This document shows, piece by piece, positions 1 to 9,052 of a stretch of 64,000 bases of DNA; position 1 is the first letter of the stretch; each line of letters begins with the position of its first letter. The translations under genes were made by a program, and so were the position numbers. The DNA is from Sideroxydans sp. (GTDB lineage: Bacteria; Pseudomonadota; Gammaproteobacteria; Burkholderiales; Gallionellaceae). Location: NCBI GenBank assembly GCA_029850585.1, contig JARCRQ010000072.1, positions 1 through 64,000 on the forward strand, written 5' to 3'. The notes under the pieces are model-generated. The model was not told the DNA's origin, did not search any database, and worked only from the letters and a program-made list of their open reading frames with translations.

Positions 1-48
1 GTTAAGATGCACGACGCTGCGCGTGCAGCGTTTAATCAAAGGGAAGAC

Positions 49-579
49 ATGAAAAAGATTGCTATCGCTGCACTGCTGTGCAGTTTTATTGCGACTCCAG
101 TTTTAGCTGAAAATTTAAGCCCTGTTTATGTTGAGGCAGGCTTAGGTGTTGCTAGTTATGAATTTCAAACCTCACCACGCGACGTGCGCATTGCCGCAGG
201 TTTGCAATTTAGCCCTGTTTGGGCGGTTGAAGTCGGCGGTGCTTATTTAGGTGATTCTAGCGGCTTAGGTATTAAACCGACCAAGATCGTATCAGTGAGA
301 ACATTACAAGCTGCACTGGTGGGCAGCTATCGCGTCAATAACGACTTTGATTGGGTTGCGAAATTAGGCGTATCGCGCAATCAAGCTAAGGAAACAGGTA
401 ACGGGGCAATCGCGAAAGTGACTGATTTATATTGGGCACTTGGTGGCGACTACCATGTAAATCACCATTTCAGCGTGCGTGGTTTGTATGAGAACTTTGG
501 TGCGATTGGTCGACGTGCAATAGACCTGCAAGCCGTGAATGCCAGCGCAATTTCCGTGAACCTGCACTACAACTTCTAA
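49..579 (+). CDS. Small outer-membrane beta-barrel protein
   Basis: Secreted protein of about 176 residues. The ATG at 49 is preferred over the ORF-track start because it follows a GGGAAG ribosome site and opens a classic signal peptide (MKKIAIAALL..., cleavage near VLA/EN). The mature part alternates polar and hydrophobic residues and ends in ...VNLHYNF with a terminal aromatic, as expected for a beta-barrel recognised by the BAM machinery. It resembles small OmpA/OmpW-like barrel proteins of unknown cargo. A lipoprotein gene follows after only 9 bases, suggesting co-transcription. The barrel class is inferred from sequence pattern; the specific function is unknown. Confidence 0.7.
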   Translation: MKKIAIAALLCSFIATPVLAENLSPVYVEAGLGVASYEFQTSPRDVRIAAGLQFSPVWAVEVGGAYLGDSSGLGIKPTKIVSVRTLQAALVGSYRVNNDFDWVAKLGVSRNQAKETGNGAIAKVTDLYWALGGDYHVNHHFSVRGLYENFGAIGRRAIDLQAVNASAISVNLHYNF

Positions 580-588
580 GAGAACACT

Positions 589-960
589 ATGAATAAATTT
601 GCAGTTATCAGCGCAATTATTATTGCGACATTACTCACCTCTGGCTGCTCAACCCGCCTAGGTAAATTTACGGTGGCATCTAGCCATAATGTGCGCGGCT
701 TAGACTATTCAATCGCTGACAAAACCAAGCAACATGTAACGGGGCAATCTTGTATCCATAGCGTGTTTTTCATTCCTCTTGGGCACTTTGACGACAGGAT
801 TCAACGCGCCATGGATGAGGCGATTGCGAGTGGACAAACAGCAGGGTTGGACGGCGATGTATTAGTGAATGTCCGTATTGATCACAATGTTTGGTCAGTG
901 ATTTTGTATGGTCAAAATTGCGTGTCCGTCGAAGGCGACTTGGTAAAAATTAAAAAATAA
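589..960 (+). CDS. Putative lipoprotein, TRL-like
   Basis: A 123-residue protein with an N-terminal hydrophobic segment and a lipobox (LTSGC, Cys at about residue 20), so it is probably a lipid-anchored envelope protein. The mature part contains two further Cys residues (QSCIH and GQNCVS) that could form a disulfide, and the phrase HNVRGLDY seen in small TRL-like lipoproteins. It sits 9 bp after the barrel protein and ends just before a strong bidirectional terminator, so the two probably form a short operon. Function is not known. Confidence 0.6.
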   Translation: MNKFAVISAIIIATLLTSGCSTRLGKFTVASSHNVRGLDYSIADKTKQHVTGQSCIHSVFFIPLGHFDDRIQRAMDEAIASGQTAGLDGDVLVNVRIDHNVWSVILYGQNCVSVEGDLVKIKK

Positions 961-980
961 TACTGAATTTTTCGCCCAAT

Positions 981-1016
981 AAAAAAACCTGCTGACTTTC
1001 ATCAGCAGGTTTTTTT
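981..1016. terminator. Bidirectional rho-independent terminator
   Basis: An A-run, the stem AACCTGCTGA / TCAGCAGGTT with a 6-nt loop, then a T-run. The symmetry makes it work in both directions, as expected between the convergent lipoprotein gene and the old yellow enzyme gene. Confidence 0.9.
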
Positions 1017-1033
1017 CGTCCAACAATTAACGC

Positions 1034-2095
1034 TTAATAATCGGTATAGCCTGTTTCACCGGGTGTGTAAAAAGTGCTCATATCGTAAGCGGTGAGTGCT
1101 GTGCCGTTTTGCAGTTTTTGCACCAAGTCTGGATTAGAAATAAACGGGCGACCGAATGCCACCAAGTCGCCGCGATTAGCATTCAAATCTTCATTGGCAC
1201 GCGCGGCATCGTAGCCGCCCGACATAATGTACGCGCCCTTGAAAGTCTTGCGCAGTGTGGCTTTCAAGGTTTTGCTTACTTCAGGCGCACCCATCGCTTG
1301 ATGATCGACGACATGAATGTAAGCCAGCCCAATGTCGTTTAATTCCACGATTAAACTTTCATACATTGCATCCATTTCGGCATCGGCAACCGTGCCGTTA
1401 AACGCGCCGTAAGGTGAGATACGCATCCCGATTTTATCCGCGCCAATAGCCGCCGCAGCAGCCTTGGCAACTGCCACCGCAAAGCGAATGCGATTTTCAA
1501 TTTTGCCGCCCCATTGGTCGGTACGTTGATTGCTGGCGGTGTTGAAAAATTGGTCGATAAGATACCCATTTGCGCCGTGCAGCTCTACACCATCAAAGCC
1601 GGCGGCAATCGCGTTTTTGCAAGCAGTCGCATATTCAGCAATAGCGTGCGCGATGTCGGCTTCAGTCATTTCACGCGGCACAGAATAGGTTTGCATCGCC
1701 GCGCTATCCGTCCAAATTTCGCCGTCTAATTGCACCGCTGACGGTGCTAACACTTCGCTAGCGGCTGGCATATTGATAGCTTGGCTGACGCGTCCGCAGT
1801 GCATTAGTTGCACGAAAATTTTGCCGCCTGCTTGATGCACCGCATCGGTGACAGCGTGCCAGCCTTGAATTTGCGCAGCGGAATAAATGCCGGGAATGCG
1901 CGCGTAGCCTAAGCCGTTTGGCGAGGGAGACGTGCCTTCGGTAATGATGAGTCCAGCTGTGGCGCGTTGGCGGTAATACTCAACCATCAGTTCGTTCGGC
2001 ACGTTGCCAGTCGCGCGCGAACGGGTCAGCGGAGCCATCACGATGTGATTTTTTAAGGGCAGTTTGCCTAGCGTGGTAGCAGTAAAAAGAGTCAT
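1034..2095 (-). CDS. nemA: Old yellow enzyme family alkene reductase
   Basis: A 353-residue FMN-dependent NAD(P)H:flavin oxidoreductase of the old yellow enzyme family (NemA/xenobiotic reductase type), which reduces activated C=C bonds and nitro compounds in the cytoplasm. The TIM barrel is full length, with an N-terminal MAPLTRSRA segment, the HGANGYLIDQF motif carrying the His/Asn substrate pair, QWGGKIENR after it, and a C-terminal FGRPFISNPDLV phosphate-binding segment. It lies 24 bp downstream of the pirin gene, and the three genes here (SDR, pirin, OYE) are co-directional and probably form one stress-related operon. The gene symbol follows family resemblance; the physiological substrate is unknown. 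Confidence 0.88.
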   Translation of the reverse strand: MTLFTATTLGKLPLKNHIVMAPLTRSRATGNVPNELMVEYYRQRATAGLIITEGTSPSPNGLGYARIPGIYSAAQIQGWHAVTDAVHQAGGKIFVQLMHCGRVSQAINMPAASEVLAPSAVQLDGEIWTDSAAMQTYSVPREMTEADIAHAIAEYATACKNAIAAGFDGVELHGANGYLIDQFFNTASNQRTDQWGGKIENRIRFAVAVAKAAAAAIGADKIGMRISPYGAFNGTVADAEMDAMYESLIVELNDIGLAYIHVVDHQAMGAPEVSKTLKATLRKTFKGAYIMSGGYDAARANEDLNANRGDLVAFGRPFISNPDLVQKLQNGTALTAYDMSTFYTPGETGYTDY

Positions 2096-2119
2096 ATTAT
2101 TTTCCTGGGTTGTGCTGCA

Positions 2120-2968
2120 TTAGGCCAAACGGCCATTTCTAAAATCGTTAATCGCGTCTTGAATTTCTTGCTCGGTGTTCATCACGAACGGACCGTATTG
2201 CGCGATGGGTTCGTGCAGCGGTTTACCTGCTACGAGTATCAAACGCGTGTCTTGAGCAGCCTGCAAAATCACGCCATCCGCGCTTAAATCGTTGTGCAAA
2301 ATCGCCATGCGCTGCGCGGGGATTTCTGTCTCAGCTAGGCTCGCCGCGCCTTGATAAACATAGATGAAGGCGTTATGCGTATTGGCGATGGCGGTGGCAA
2401 AAGTCGCACCCGCTGGCAGATGAATATCGAGATAAATCGGCTCGGTAATTTCGCGCGATACCGCACCTGTTACGCCATTACTTACCCCCGCAATCACGCG
2501 CACTTTCACGCCGCTGTCGGTCACATATTCGGGAATCTCCGCGCTGGGAATATCGCGATACCAAGGCTCACACAATTTGCGTTGCGACGGCAAATTCAGC
2601 CACAACTGGAAGCCCGCCATCACGCCGTCTTGCTGCTCGGGAATCTCGGAGTGAATCACGCCGCGTCCCGCCGTCATCCACTGCACGCCACCATCGCCCA
2701 ATAAGCCTTCGTTGCCCGCGCTGTCGCGATGGCGCATCCGTCCCGCCAGCATGTAGGTGATGGTTTCAAAACCGCGATGGGGATGGTCGGGAAAACCCGC
2801 AATGTAATCGTCAGGATCGTCGCTGCCGAACGCGTCCAGCATCAAAAATGGATCGAGGCGACGTTGTAATTTGCCCGTCAACACGCGCGTGAGTTTTACC
2901 CCCGCGCCGTCGGAGGTGGCAACGCCCGTGATGAGTTGTTCAACGCGACGTGATGTTTGGATGGTCAT
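2120..2968 (-). CDS. Pirin family protein (quercetin 2,3-dioxygenase-like)
   Basis: A 282-residue bicupin of the pirin/YhhW family. The N-terminal cupin carries the metal ligands PHPHRGFETI (two His) and the later GRGVIHSE (His and Glu); the C-terminal cupin is degenerate, as usual. Family members bind a single Fe and some oxidise quercetin, but most roles are unclear. The start overlaps the stop of the upstream SDR gene by 4 bp (ATGA), indicating translational coupling. Length matches the family. Confidence 0.88.
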   Translation of the reverse strand: MTIQTSRRVEQLITGVATSDGAGVKLTRVLTGKLQRRLDPFLMLDAFGSDDPDDYIAGFPDHPHRGFETITYMLAGRMRHRDSAGNEGLLGDGGVQWMTAGRGVIHSEIPEQQDGVMAGFQLWLNLPSQRKLCEPWYRDIPSAEIPEYVTDSGVKVRVIAGVSNGVTGAVSREITEPIYLDIHLPAGATFATAIANTHNAFIYVYQGAASLAETEIPAQRMAILHNDLSADGVILQAAQDTRLILVAGKPLHEPIAQYGPFVMNTEQEIQDAINDFRNGRLA

Positions 2969-3909
2969 TTTGGTTCTCCTAGTGATGCGCCTGCCAGCAC
3001 GCTGTTCAATGTGGGGTAGCGCAATTGAATTTTCAACTCCTGTTTCATGCGTTGATTCGCCATGCGGCGCGATTCATTCATAAACGACCAGAGCATAGGC
3101 GAGACTAAATTTTTGACCTCGCTGCGCGGCAAACGCGGCGGGCGCGGCAAGTGGAACGCATCCGCCACTGCATCAAAATAATCGCCCATTTTCATCTGCT
3201 CATCATCGGTGGTGTGGTAGGTACGATTGGCGCGACCATAACGCAACGTCGCCAACGCAATGCGTGCCAAATCATCGGCATGGATGTGATTGCTGTAGCT
3301 GTCTTCGTCGCTGCGTATCGCAGGCGTACCCGCGCGCAATCTGTCCACGGGCAAGCGGTCTGCGGCATAAATACCCGGCACCCGCAAAATGCTAGCGCGT
3401 ACCTGATTACGTGTTGCCCAAGCGCGCACTTGTTGCTCGGCATTGACGCGCCGTAACGCACGCGGATTAGTTGCGTTAATTGGCGTAGTTTCATCCACCC
3501 ACGCGCCCGCGCAATCGCCATACACGCCGCTGGTGCTGATGTAAATCAACTGTGTCGGGAAACGTCCGCGCGACAAAGCGGCAAGTAAATTTTGCGTGCG
3601 TGTGTCGCGATTTTTCGTATCCCTTCCCCCTCTCCAACTCTCCCCCGCAAGCGGGAGAAAGGGCGAACGAGAAGGCGTTTGGTTTGTGGGAGGCGGCGCG
3701 AAGTGCAGTACGATGTCAGCAAGTCCTGCCAGTTTTTGCAACGAGTGACGCGCATCCAAGTCGCCCAATATCGGCATCACACCCATGCTGCGCAAGGCTT
3801 CTGCACGGGCAGGATTACGAATCAAGGCGAGCACTTGGTAATGCGCGGTGAGCAGCCCAATGGTGCGCAAAGCCACGTCGCCGCAGCCAATAATTAACAG
3901 TCTTTGCAT
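2965..3909 (-). CDS. SDR family NAD-dependent epimerase/dehydratase (YeeZ-like)
   Basis: A 314-residue extended-SDR protein. The Rossmann motif GCGDVA is at the N-terminus, LIYISTSGVYG is the active-site strand, and LRVPGIYA follows. It resembles the YeeZ group of NAD(P)-binding proteins of unknown substrate. About residues 76-103 (PSRSPFLPLAGESW region) are foreign: they are encoded by a GC-rich dispersed repeat inserted in frame between two family-conserved segments (see the repeat at 3621). It is the first gene of a run of three that overlaps pirin. Whether the insert disturbs the enzyme cannot be told from sequence. Confidence 0.8.
   Translation of the reverse strand: MQRLLIIGCGDVALRTIGLLTAHYQVLALIRNPARAEALRSMGVMPILGDLDARHSLQKLAGLADIVLHFAPPPTNQTPSRSPFLPLAGESWRGGRDTKNRDTRTQNLLAALSRGRFPTQLIYISTSGVYGDCAGAWVDETTPINATNPRALRRVNAEQQVRAWATRNQVRASILRVPGIYAADRLPVDRLRAGTPAIRSDEDSYSNHIHADDLARIALATLRYGRANRTYHTTDDEQMKMGDYFDAVADAFHLPRPPRLPRSEVKNLVSPMLWSFMNESRRMANQRMKQELKIQLRYPTLNSVLAGASLGEPK
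3621..3667. repeat. Dispersed GC-rich repeat, copy 1 (in SDR gene)
   Basis: Pyrimidine-rich then purine-rich sequence with a small hairpin (CCCGCAAGCGGG). The same family occurs at 15152 (methyltransferase) and 63733 (addA-like), each time read in frame and yielding a Pro/Leu-Gly-Glu-rich peptide. Confidence 0.8.
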
Positions 3910-3993
3910 GATGGAGAGATTTTTAGAGTGAGCTCAAAAGGCTGGTGATTATGCGGTAAAATCCGCGCCCTCGCGAAATCAGCTCACTCACCT

Positions 3994-5007
3994 ATGTCAT
4001 TCACCACCACCCTCACGCCTAGCGGCCATCAGTTCCCGATTGAGTCTAACGAAACCATTTTAGAAGCCGCGCTTAAACACGGTTACACGCTGCCCTATAG
4101 CTGTCGCGACGGCGTGTGTGGGGCGTGTAAAGGCAAGGTTTTGCAAGGCTCGGTTGCACATGGCAAGTTTCAAGACAGCACGCTCACCGATGCTGAACAA
4201 GCGGCTGGCATGACGTTATTTTGCTGCGCAAAACCGCTGTCAGATTTGACGCTGGAATGTCGCGAAGTGAATGCGGTAAAAGATATTCCCGTTAAAACCA
4301 TGCCGTGTCGCGTGCAAAAAATGACCAAGCGCGCCGACGATGTGATGGTGTTGGAATTGAAATTACCCGCCAATGAACGCCTGCAATTTTTGGCGGGACA
4401 GTACATCGACATTCTGATTAAAGATCACAAACCGCGCAGTTTTTCGCTGGCAAATGCGCCGCACAACGACGAGTTTTTAGAGCTGCATATCCGTAATATC
4501 GTCGGCGGTGAATTCACCAAGCACGTTTTTGAAGTGATGAAAGAGCGCGACATTTTGCGTTTCAAAGGCCCGTTGGGCACGTTCTTTTTGCGCGAAGAGT
4601 CTGCACAGCCGATTATCTTTGTCGCCAGCGGCACAGGCTTCGCGCCCATCAAAGCCATCATCGAACACGCCTTATTTATCGGCATCAAACGCCCCATGCA
4701 CTTCTATTGGGGCGCGCGCAAACTGGCGGATTTATATATGTTGGACATGGCAAAACAGTGGGAGCAAGCAGGCATCAAATTCACCCCCGTGCTGTCGGAA
4801 GCCTTGCCCGAAGATGCTTGGACGGGGCGCACCGGCTTTGTACATCACGCCGTGATGGAAGATTATGCCGACCTGTCAGGACACGACATCTACGCCTGCG
4901 GCGCGCCTGTCGTGGTCGAAGCCGCACACACTGATTTCACCCAACAACGCGGCGCGCTAAATGAGAATTTCTACTCCGACGCATTCACTTTCGCACCAAA
5001 AAGTTAG
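3994..5007 (+). CDS. 2Fe-2S/FAD ferredoxin-NAD(P)H reductase (CDP-6-deoxy-delta-3,4-glucoseen reductase-like)
   Basis: A 337-residue fused electron-transfer protein. Residues 1-95 are a plant-type ferredoxin with YSCRDGVCGACKG plus a later FCC supplying the cysteines. Residues 100-200 are the FAD domain (RSFSLAN motif) and 200-335 the NAD domain (FVASGTGFAPIKAI and YACGAPVVVEAA). The architecture is that of AscD/RfbI-type CDP-6-deoxy-glucoseen reductases and phenol-hydroxylase reductases; in betaproteobacteria a single stand-alone copy of this kind is common and its partner is often not known. It reads toward the left end of the genomic island. Confidence 0.82.
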   Translation: MSFTTTLTPSGHQFPIESNETILEAALKHGYTLPYSCRDGVCGACKGKVLQGSVAHGKFQDSTLTDAEQAAGMTLFCCAKPLSDLTLECREVNAVKDIPVKTMPCRVQKMTKRADDVMVLELKLPANERLQFLAGQYIDILIKDHKPRSFSLANAPHNDEFLELHIRNIVGGEFTKHVFEVMKERDILRFKGPLGTFFLREESAQPIIFVASGTGFAPIKAIIEHALFIGIKRPMHFYWGARKLADLYMLDMAKQWEQAGIKFTPVLSEALPEDAWTGRTGFVHHAVMEDYADLSGHDIYACGAPVVVEAAHTDFTQQRGALNENFYSDAFTFAPKS

Positions 5008-5139
5008 GCGAACAAAATCTTCGCGATTAAGTTCGTCCATGCCTTGAATTTGATTAGCGATGAGAGCCGTTAGAGCAATGCGAAGCTAGCCTTGCGATGT
5101 AGGGAAACGGCTGAATTCCTTCAATGTAGCCGCCCAATA

Positions 5140-5175
5140 AAAACGGGTTAAACCATTTATGATTTAACCCGTTTT
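5140..5175. terminator. Bidirectional terminator at left island junction
   Basis: A perfect 13-bp stem (AAAACGGGTTAAA / TTTAACCCGTTTT) with a 10-nt loop and A/T flanks. A diverged copy of the same hairpin lies beyond the intact tRNA-Val at 45763-45795, so it belongs to the duplicated attachment region. Confidence 0.85.
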
Positions 5176-5181
5176 ACTGAT

Positions 5182-5226
5182 TGGTAGGCACGAGCAGATT
5201 CGAACTGCTGACCTCTTGGATGTCGA
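5182..5226 (-). repeat. attL: Left attachment site: 3' half of tRNA-Val
   Basis: 45 nt that match the 3' half (anticodon loop to CCA) of the intact tRNA-Val at 45806-45850 with a single mismatch in the T-loop. The match stops in the anticodon loop, exactly where tRNA-targeting tyrosine integrases cross over. Similarity continues weakly on the other side through the terminator hairpin. This marks the left boundary of the island. Naming it attL is arbitrary. Confidence 0.9.
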
Positions 5227-5325
5227 TTCGCTGAGATTTAAGCAACAAATTGATTTATTGTGATTTATTAATTAACCCCACATCCCCCTTCAACCACTGT
5301 ATTTCAGTGTTCTTTACACCTCAGT

Positions 5326-5345
5326 TCCTTCAAAGTTCCTTCGAG
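5326..5345 (+). other. Candidate integrase arm-type site
   Basis: The stretch GTTCCTTCAAAGTTCCTTCG, made of two GTTCCTTC words, recurs with one change at 45742-45761 inside the integrase 3' end near the other island boundary. Same orientation at both ends fits arm-type integrase sites, or a relic of an older integrase C-terminus (this copy can be read ...LQSSFE-stop, like the real integrase ...LQSSFA). Confidence 0.4.
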
Positions 5346-5454
5346 TAGAAGAATTACTTGGAAGCATAAAGAGAAACCCCTCCTTGTAAGTGCAGGGTAA
5401 TCACTATCACCATATTGATGGTTCCATTTAGATAACGCGAAATCTGCGTACCAG

Positions 5455-6333
5455 TTACAAAATCAAAACCTCTTGTTCCACTCCTCCACCATAACGCCGC
5501 ATTAAATCGATAACTTTCAAAATATCAGTATCCCGAGATTGAACCAATCGTGGCAGGAGTTTGCTGCTCTTATCCATCAGAGCTGGCTTGAGAAACCTAT
5601 TTTCTTTGAAGTGACTTTCCAAATCTTCTGGCATGTAGAAAGTAGCCCTCGGCGCACGCTCTTTCAATCTTCGATACTCGTCCAATCCAACTGGGTCATA
5701 GTCACCAAAATGAGTCAATGCACCTTCAATCATCGCAGAAGTGACCCAGTTCAACATGCGATCTGACATTCGACCATTTGTAAGAACGGCAACTGACACA
5801 TCAACGCTTGCCCAATCAAACCTGTAAAACAACTCAGGCCCCTCTACCGTTGCAACATTGCCGCGAATCTGTGGCAGCTCAGTGAGATCACCGCTGTCAT
5901 GAAGTGTGAGTGCAATACAACCGGTCTGACATGTGATTTCAGGTGCATCAATTTTGACTTTGTTGTTTAACATCGTGGTTACTACCTGAGCATCACCAAA
6001 TGCACGGAGCAGTACGAATTCGAAATCTAGTCCAGGCATGGACTTGGTATCCCCAAAGCGGTTCAAGGATTGAGTTCTACGCCCCTCAGATGTGTCGTCC
6101 TCACCGAACAGTCCGCTTGGAAACCGTCTATCTGCGAAGCGACGAACCGACTCCACATTTGTGACCAATACAACCCATCCGCCACTGCGCTTTTCTTCCC
6201 GCAAAGCACCTAGGTCAAACAACCCTGAAAGTTCTTTGCGTATTCGAGAGGAAATCTTGCTGCGTGCAATTTCACCAGTAGTGAATAGCTGGTGTAGCAA
6301 GCTCGCAAGAGGATTAAGCGGTTGCATCTTCAA
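5455..6333 (-). CDS. jetD: JetD/MksG-like toprim nuclease subunit of an SMC defence complex
   Basis: A 292-residue protein, last gene of a four-gene SMC module. The C-terminal half holds a toprim-like motif HFGDYDPVGLDEY (acidic GDxD) after a Glu-containing segment (SAMIEGALTHF), the arrangement of the JetD/MksG subunit that cleaves DNA in Wadjet systems. The N-terminus is a short winged-helix-like part. At 292 residues it is shorter than typical JetD proteins (roughly 350-420), so the N-terminal DUF3322-type region seems reduced. It overlaps the SMC ATPase gene by 20 bp. The role is inferred from gene order A-B-C-D and the motif. The start could also be Met3. Confidence 0.72.
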   Translation of the reverse strand: MKMQPLNPLASLLHQLFTTGEIARSKISSRIRKELSGLFDLGALREEKRSGGWVVLVTNVESVRRFADRRFPSGLFGEDDTSEGRRTQSLNRFGDTKSMPGLDFEFVLLRAFGDAQVVTTMLNNKVKIDAPEITCQTGCIALTLHDSGDLTELPQIRGNVATVEGPELFYRFDWASVDVSVAVLTNGRMSDRMLNWVTSAMIEGALTHFGDYDPVGLDEYRRLKERAPRATFYMPEDLESHFKENRFLKPALMDKSSKLLPRLVQSRDTDILKVIDLMRRYGGGVEQEVLIL

Positions 6334-9052
6334 TCGTTTCCTCTTTCACCTCACGACGAATGCGCTGGTGACTATCCAGTACAGCCTTGCCCTTATTTGC
6401 CCACTGAACGAAATACAAGTTTTCTGCGACCGCAACAGGGATGGTACTTGCCAACACTGGGCAAAAGCCGAGCCGCCTTGCAGTATCGACAATCTGCTTA
6501 AGATTCTTCGGATCGATCTGGTTGGCCTCATCCAAATAAAAAGGAATCGACAACTCTCCAGACTTAATTACTGCTGGTCGCATCATGTCTCGAATCAGAA
6601 TCATATTTATGAGGGCCTTAATCATGATAGTCGTGCCATTCGACTCGATACTAGATAGGTCGGAAAAAGACTTTTTACTGCCATCCGCGAACTCAATATT
6701 GAATCGAACACCAAACAGGTCAGCCAGCCGAATGATCGGATTTTGTTCAATCATCTTGCTGATGTCGGCGATAGCTCTAGTTGATTCAGACAAGCCCGCA
6801 AACAATGTCCCTTCACTACTGATCATGTCGCGATAATTTTTTGTCAGATCTTTTCTTTCTTCTATATCCAGCGTGATTCGCTTTAGGTTGGAGATAGACA
6901 CACCGACCAAGTGCTGATTGAAGACGCGCATCTTCTCGTTTAATGCATCCAAGTCTTTCAAAATATAACTAAAGGAAGTTCGTAGTCCAACCACGCACCC
7001 CTCCCATATTTCCTTGCAACTATCCTCAATCCTCTGAATGCTATCCAACGTTATGATGACTGAATCAATCTGCTCTTCGAGCGTTGTTCCCACAAAGTGG
7101 TCTCCCGCCGAAGGAGCACTGTGACGAATACTCTCAAGGATCTCCGCTACTTCCTCGCCCGTACTAATGTAGATGGCATGCATTTCGCGGTATATCGATG
7201 CGGCTTGATGAAAGTCCTCCGTCCACGAGGGATCGAACAAACCTATAGACCAAGAGGTATCCGCTGGCACATATCTTTCTTTGTAAACCTTCTCCACGTC
7301 TTGCCCAGCTTGGTTCGCAGAAATCTTGTTTCGATTGATTTGCTCTGACAAGGCGAATTTTTCTTCCTCAATCTTCTGCACTGCAATCTCCATCACTTCG
7401 ATTTCAGACGATTTTGTTTTAACTATCCCTTCCCACTCGGGCTTCTTAATAAAGTCTTCTTGATGGATATTCCATTCAAATATCTTCCCCTGCAATATTT
7501 CAGCCTGTTCAGTGAGCGTATCAACTTGCTTCCTTACCGCAGCGGCATCTTGCGCCACAGACAATTCAGATGACCTTTTTTCAATATGCTTTTTGACTGT
7601 CTCAATCTCGGCCTTGATGGATTCGAGGTCATGCAATATCTCACTTGAGCCAGACAACGAGGACAGATGCATCTTCGTACCGCCCCATTCGAATACACCA
7701 TCACGAATTGCATCTTTGATCGCGCACAAATTCTTAAGCGCATCTTCTTCATCCAAGACCTCGATCGAACCTACTTGTATTGGTGTTGATAGCAAACTCG
7801 GGTTCAACACGCGAAACACATCACGTATCTCCGACTCTGAAAAATGTGCTTTCAAAGCCGTCCCCACCAGCAAGGCGAAATTGTCATGACTGCGCAACAA
7901 GTCTTTCAGCTTGCCCTCATAAAATTTAATCTCACGCTGAATGACTTCGACTGAGTCGGTGTTGGCGTGCAGCTTTCCTTGAAGCACAGCGATTTCAGAA
8001 TTCAAATTCTGCAGTGACACTTCTTCTACACCCAAAACAAATCCTTGAAGCGCTTTTTCCTTTTCAACGAGCCTAGTCAAATTTGCCTTCGCCCCTCCAC
8101 GCTCATCCGCTCGCTTCGTGATTTCGCCACGAACCTCTTTCAGTCGCCTATTGAGATGCTCAATTCCTTCTTCCGCCAAGCGTGCCGCATCACCGAATCG
8201 CTTTTCATCCGCACGCAATCGTTGAATGGTCTCAGTCTTGATTCGCTCCAAGTGCTGATAAAAAGCGGGGATGTCCTTACGAGCTGAGGTATGTTTTTCC
8301 CATTGCTCTTTTAACCTCTTCCCCTCCGGTAAAATTCGCTTCAACTCATTGAGCTTGTCGCGCTCCAGCTTGGCGCGAGCGAATTCGGTGCCATATTCAG
8401 CCACGAGATTGATTTCCGGTTTTCGAAACTGGTCATGAACTTCCAGCAGTGTTTCTTTGATGTCTTGCTGCGTCATGTTATTTAGACGCAAAAGGTTCCT
8501 GAAAAGATGAGAAAACTTTCCATACTTTCCGTCATCTCGCAGAGGAACGATACCAAGCGAAATTTGCGCATCGTCAATAGTTCCGAGTACAGAAGCACGA
8601 ATATCCTTAGGATCGAGCAGTCGAAAATGGCGTGCATCCTCATCCAGCTTCATCTTCACATCGTCAAAGGCACGCACATGATTGTCAGGAAGTACGAAGA
8701 CGTCTTTTATGTACTGCCCTGAAAAAGTGAAGCGCTCGACAGCGTAGTTTTGCAATGCACCGCGCCCATGTAGCCCAACGGTTACGTACTTGCCTTTGCC
8801 GGTCATACATTCGAACAGAATGTAACTTTGGTCTGAATTAAAGTAGTAGCGCTGGGTCTCTTCCCACTTGTAATTTCCAAACCTCATGTCACTGAAATTT
8901 CCAATGTAGAGGAACTGTAATGATTCAATCAGTGAGGTCTTGCCAACATTGTTGTCTCCGACCAAATGCACGGATTTACCTAGCTCCAGCTCCGCGTAGT
9001 CGTAGCGGCCTGCGCGGATAAAAATGATTCGCTTAACTCCCGGAGACAGCAT
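6314..9052 (-). CDS. jetC: JetC/MksB-like SMC ATPase
   Basis: About 912 residues with SMC architecture. The N-terminal Walker A is GDNNVGKTSLI, long charged coiled coils fill about residues 220-620, and a C-terminal ATPase half carries a signature-like SSIESNGTTIM and Walker B SIPFYLDEANQID. This is the loop-extruding motor of Wadjet/MksBEF-type complexes, which restrict plasmid DNA. The ORF track begins at 9055, but the GGGAGGAA ribosome site is better spaced for the second ATG at 9052. The gene overlaps its neighbours on both sides, so subunits are translated together. A related possibility is a RecF/SbcC-like ATPase, but the four-gene context favours Wadjet. Confidence 0.8.
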   Translation of the reverse strand: MLSPGVKRIIFIRAGRYDYAELELGKSVHLVGDNNVGKTSLIESLQFLYIGNFSDMRFGNYKWEETQRYYFNSDQSYILFECMTGKGKYVTVGLHGRGALQNYAVERFTFSGQYIKDVFVLPDNHVRAFDDVKMKLDEDARHFRLLDPKDIRASVLGTIDDAQISLGIVPLRDDGKYGKFSHLFRNLLRLNNMTQQDIKETLLEVHDQFRKPEINLVAEYGTEFARAKLERDKLNELKRILPEGKRLKEQWEKHTSARKDIPAFYQHLERIKTETIQRLRADEKRFGDAARLAEEGIEHLNRRLKEVRGEITKRADERGGAKANLTRLVEKEKALQGFVLGVEEVSLQNLNSEIAVLQGKLHANTDSVEVIQREIKFYEGKLKDLLRSHDNFALLVGTALKAHFSESEIRDVFRVLNPSLLSTPIQVGSIEVLDEEDALKNLCAIKDAIRDGVFEWGGTKMHLSSLSGSSEILHDLESIKAEIETVKKHIEKRSSELSVAQDAAAVRKQVDTLTEQAEILQGKIFEWNIHQEDFIKKPEWEGIVKTKSSEIEVMEIAVQKIEEEKFALSEQINRNKISANQAGQDVEKVYKERYVPADTSWSIGLFDPSWTEDFHQAASIYREMHAIYISTGEEVAEILESIRHSAPSAGDHFVGTTLEEQIDSVIITLDSIQRIEDSCKEIWEGCVVGLRTSFSYILKDLDALNEKMRVFNQHLVGVSISNLKRITLDIEERKDLTKNYRDMISSEGTLFAGLSESTRAIADISKMIEQNPIIRLADLFGVRFNIEFADGSKKSFSDLSSIESNGTTIMIKALINMILIRDMMRPAVIKSGELSIPFYLDEANQIDPKNLKQIVDTARRLGFCPVLASTIPVAVAENLYFVQWANKGKAVLDSHQRIRREVKEETIEDATA

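Noticed and set aside
2351-2704. 117-residue plus-strand ORF over the pirin gene
   Set aside because: Antisense shadow of a well-recognised gene.
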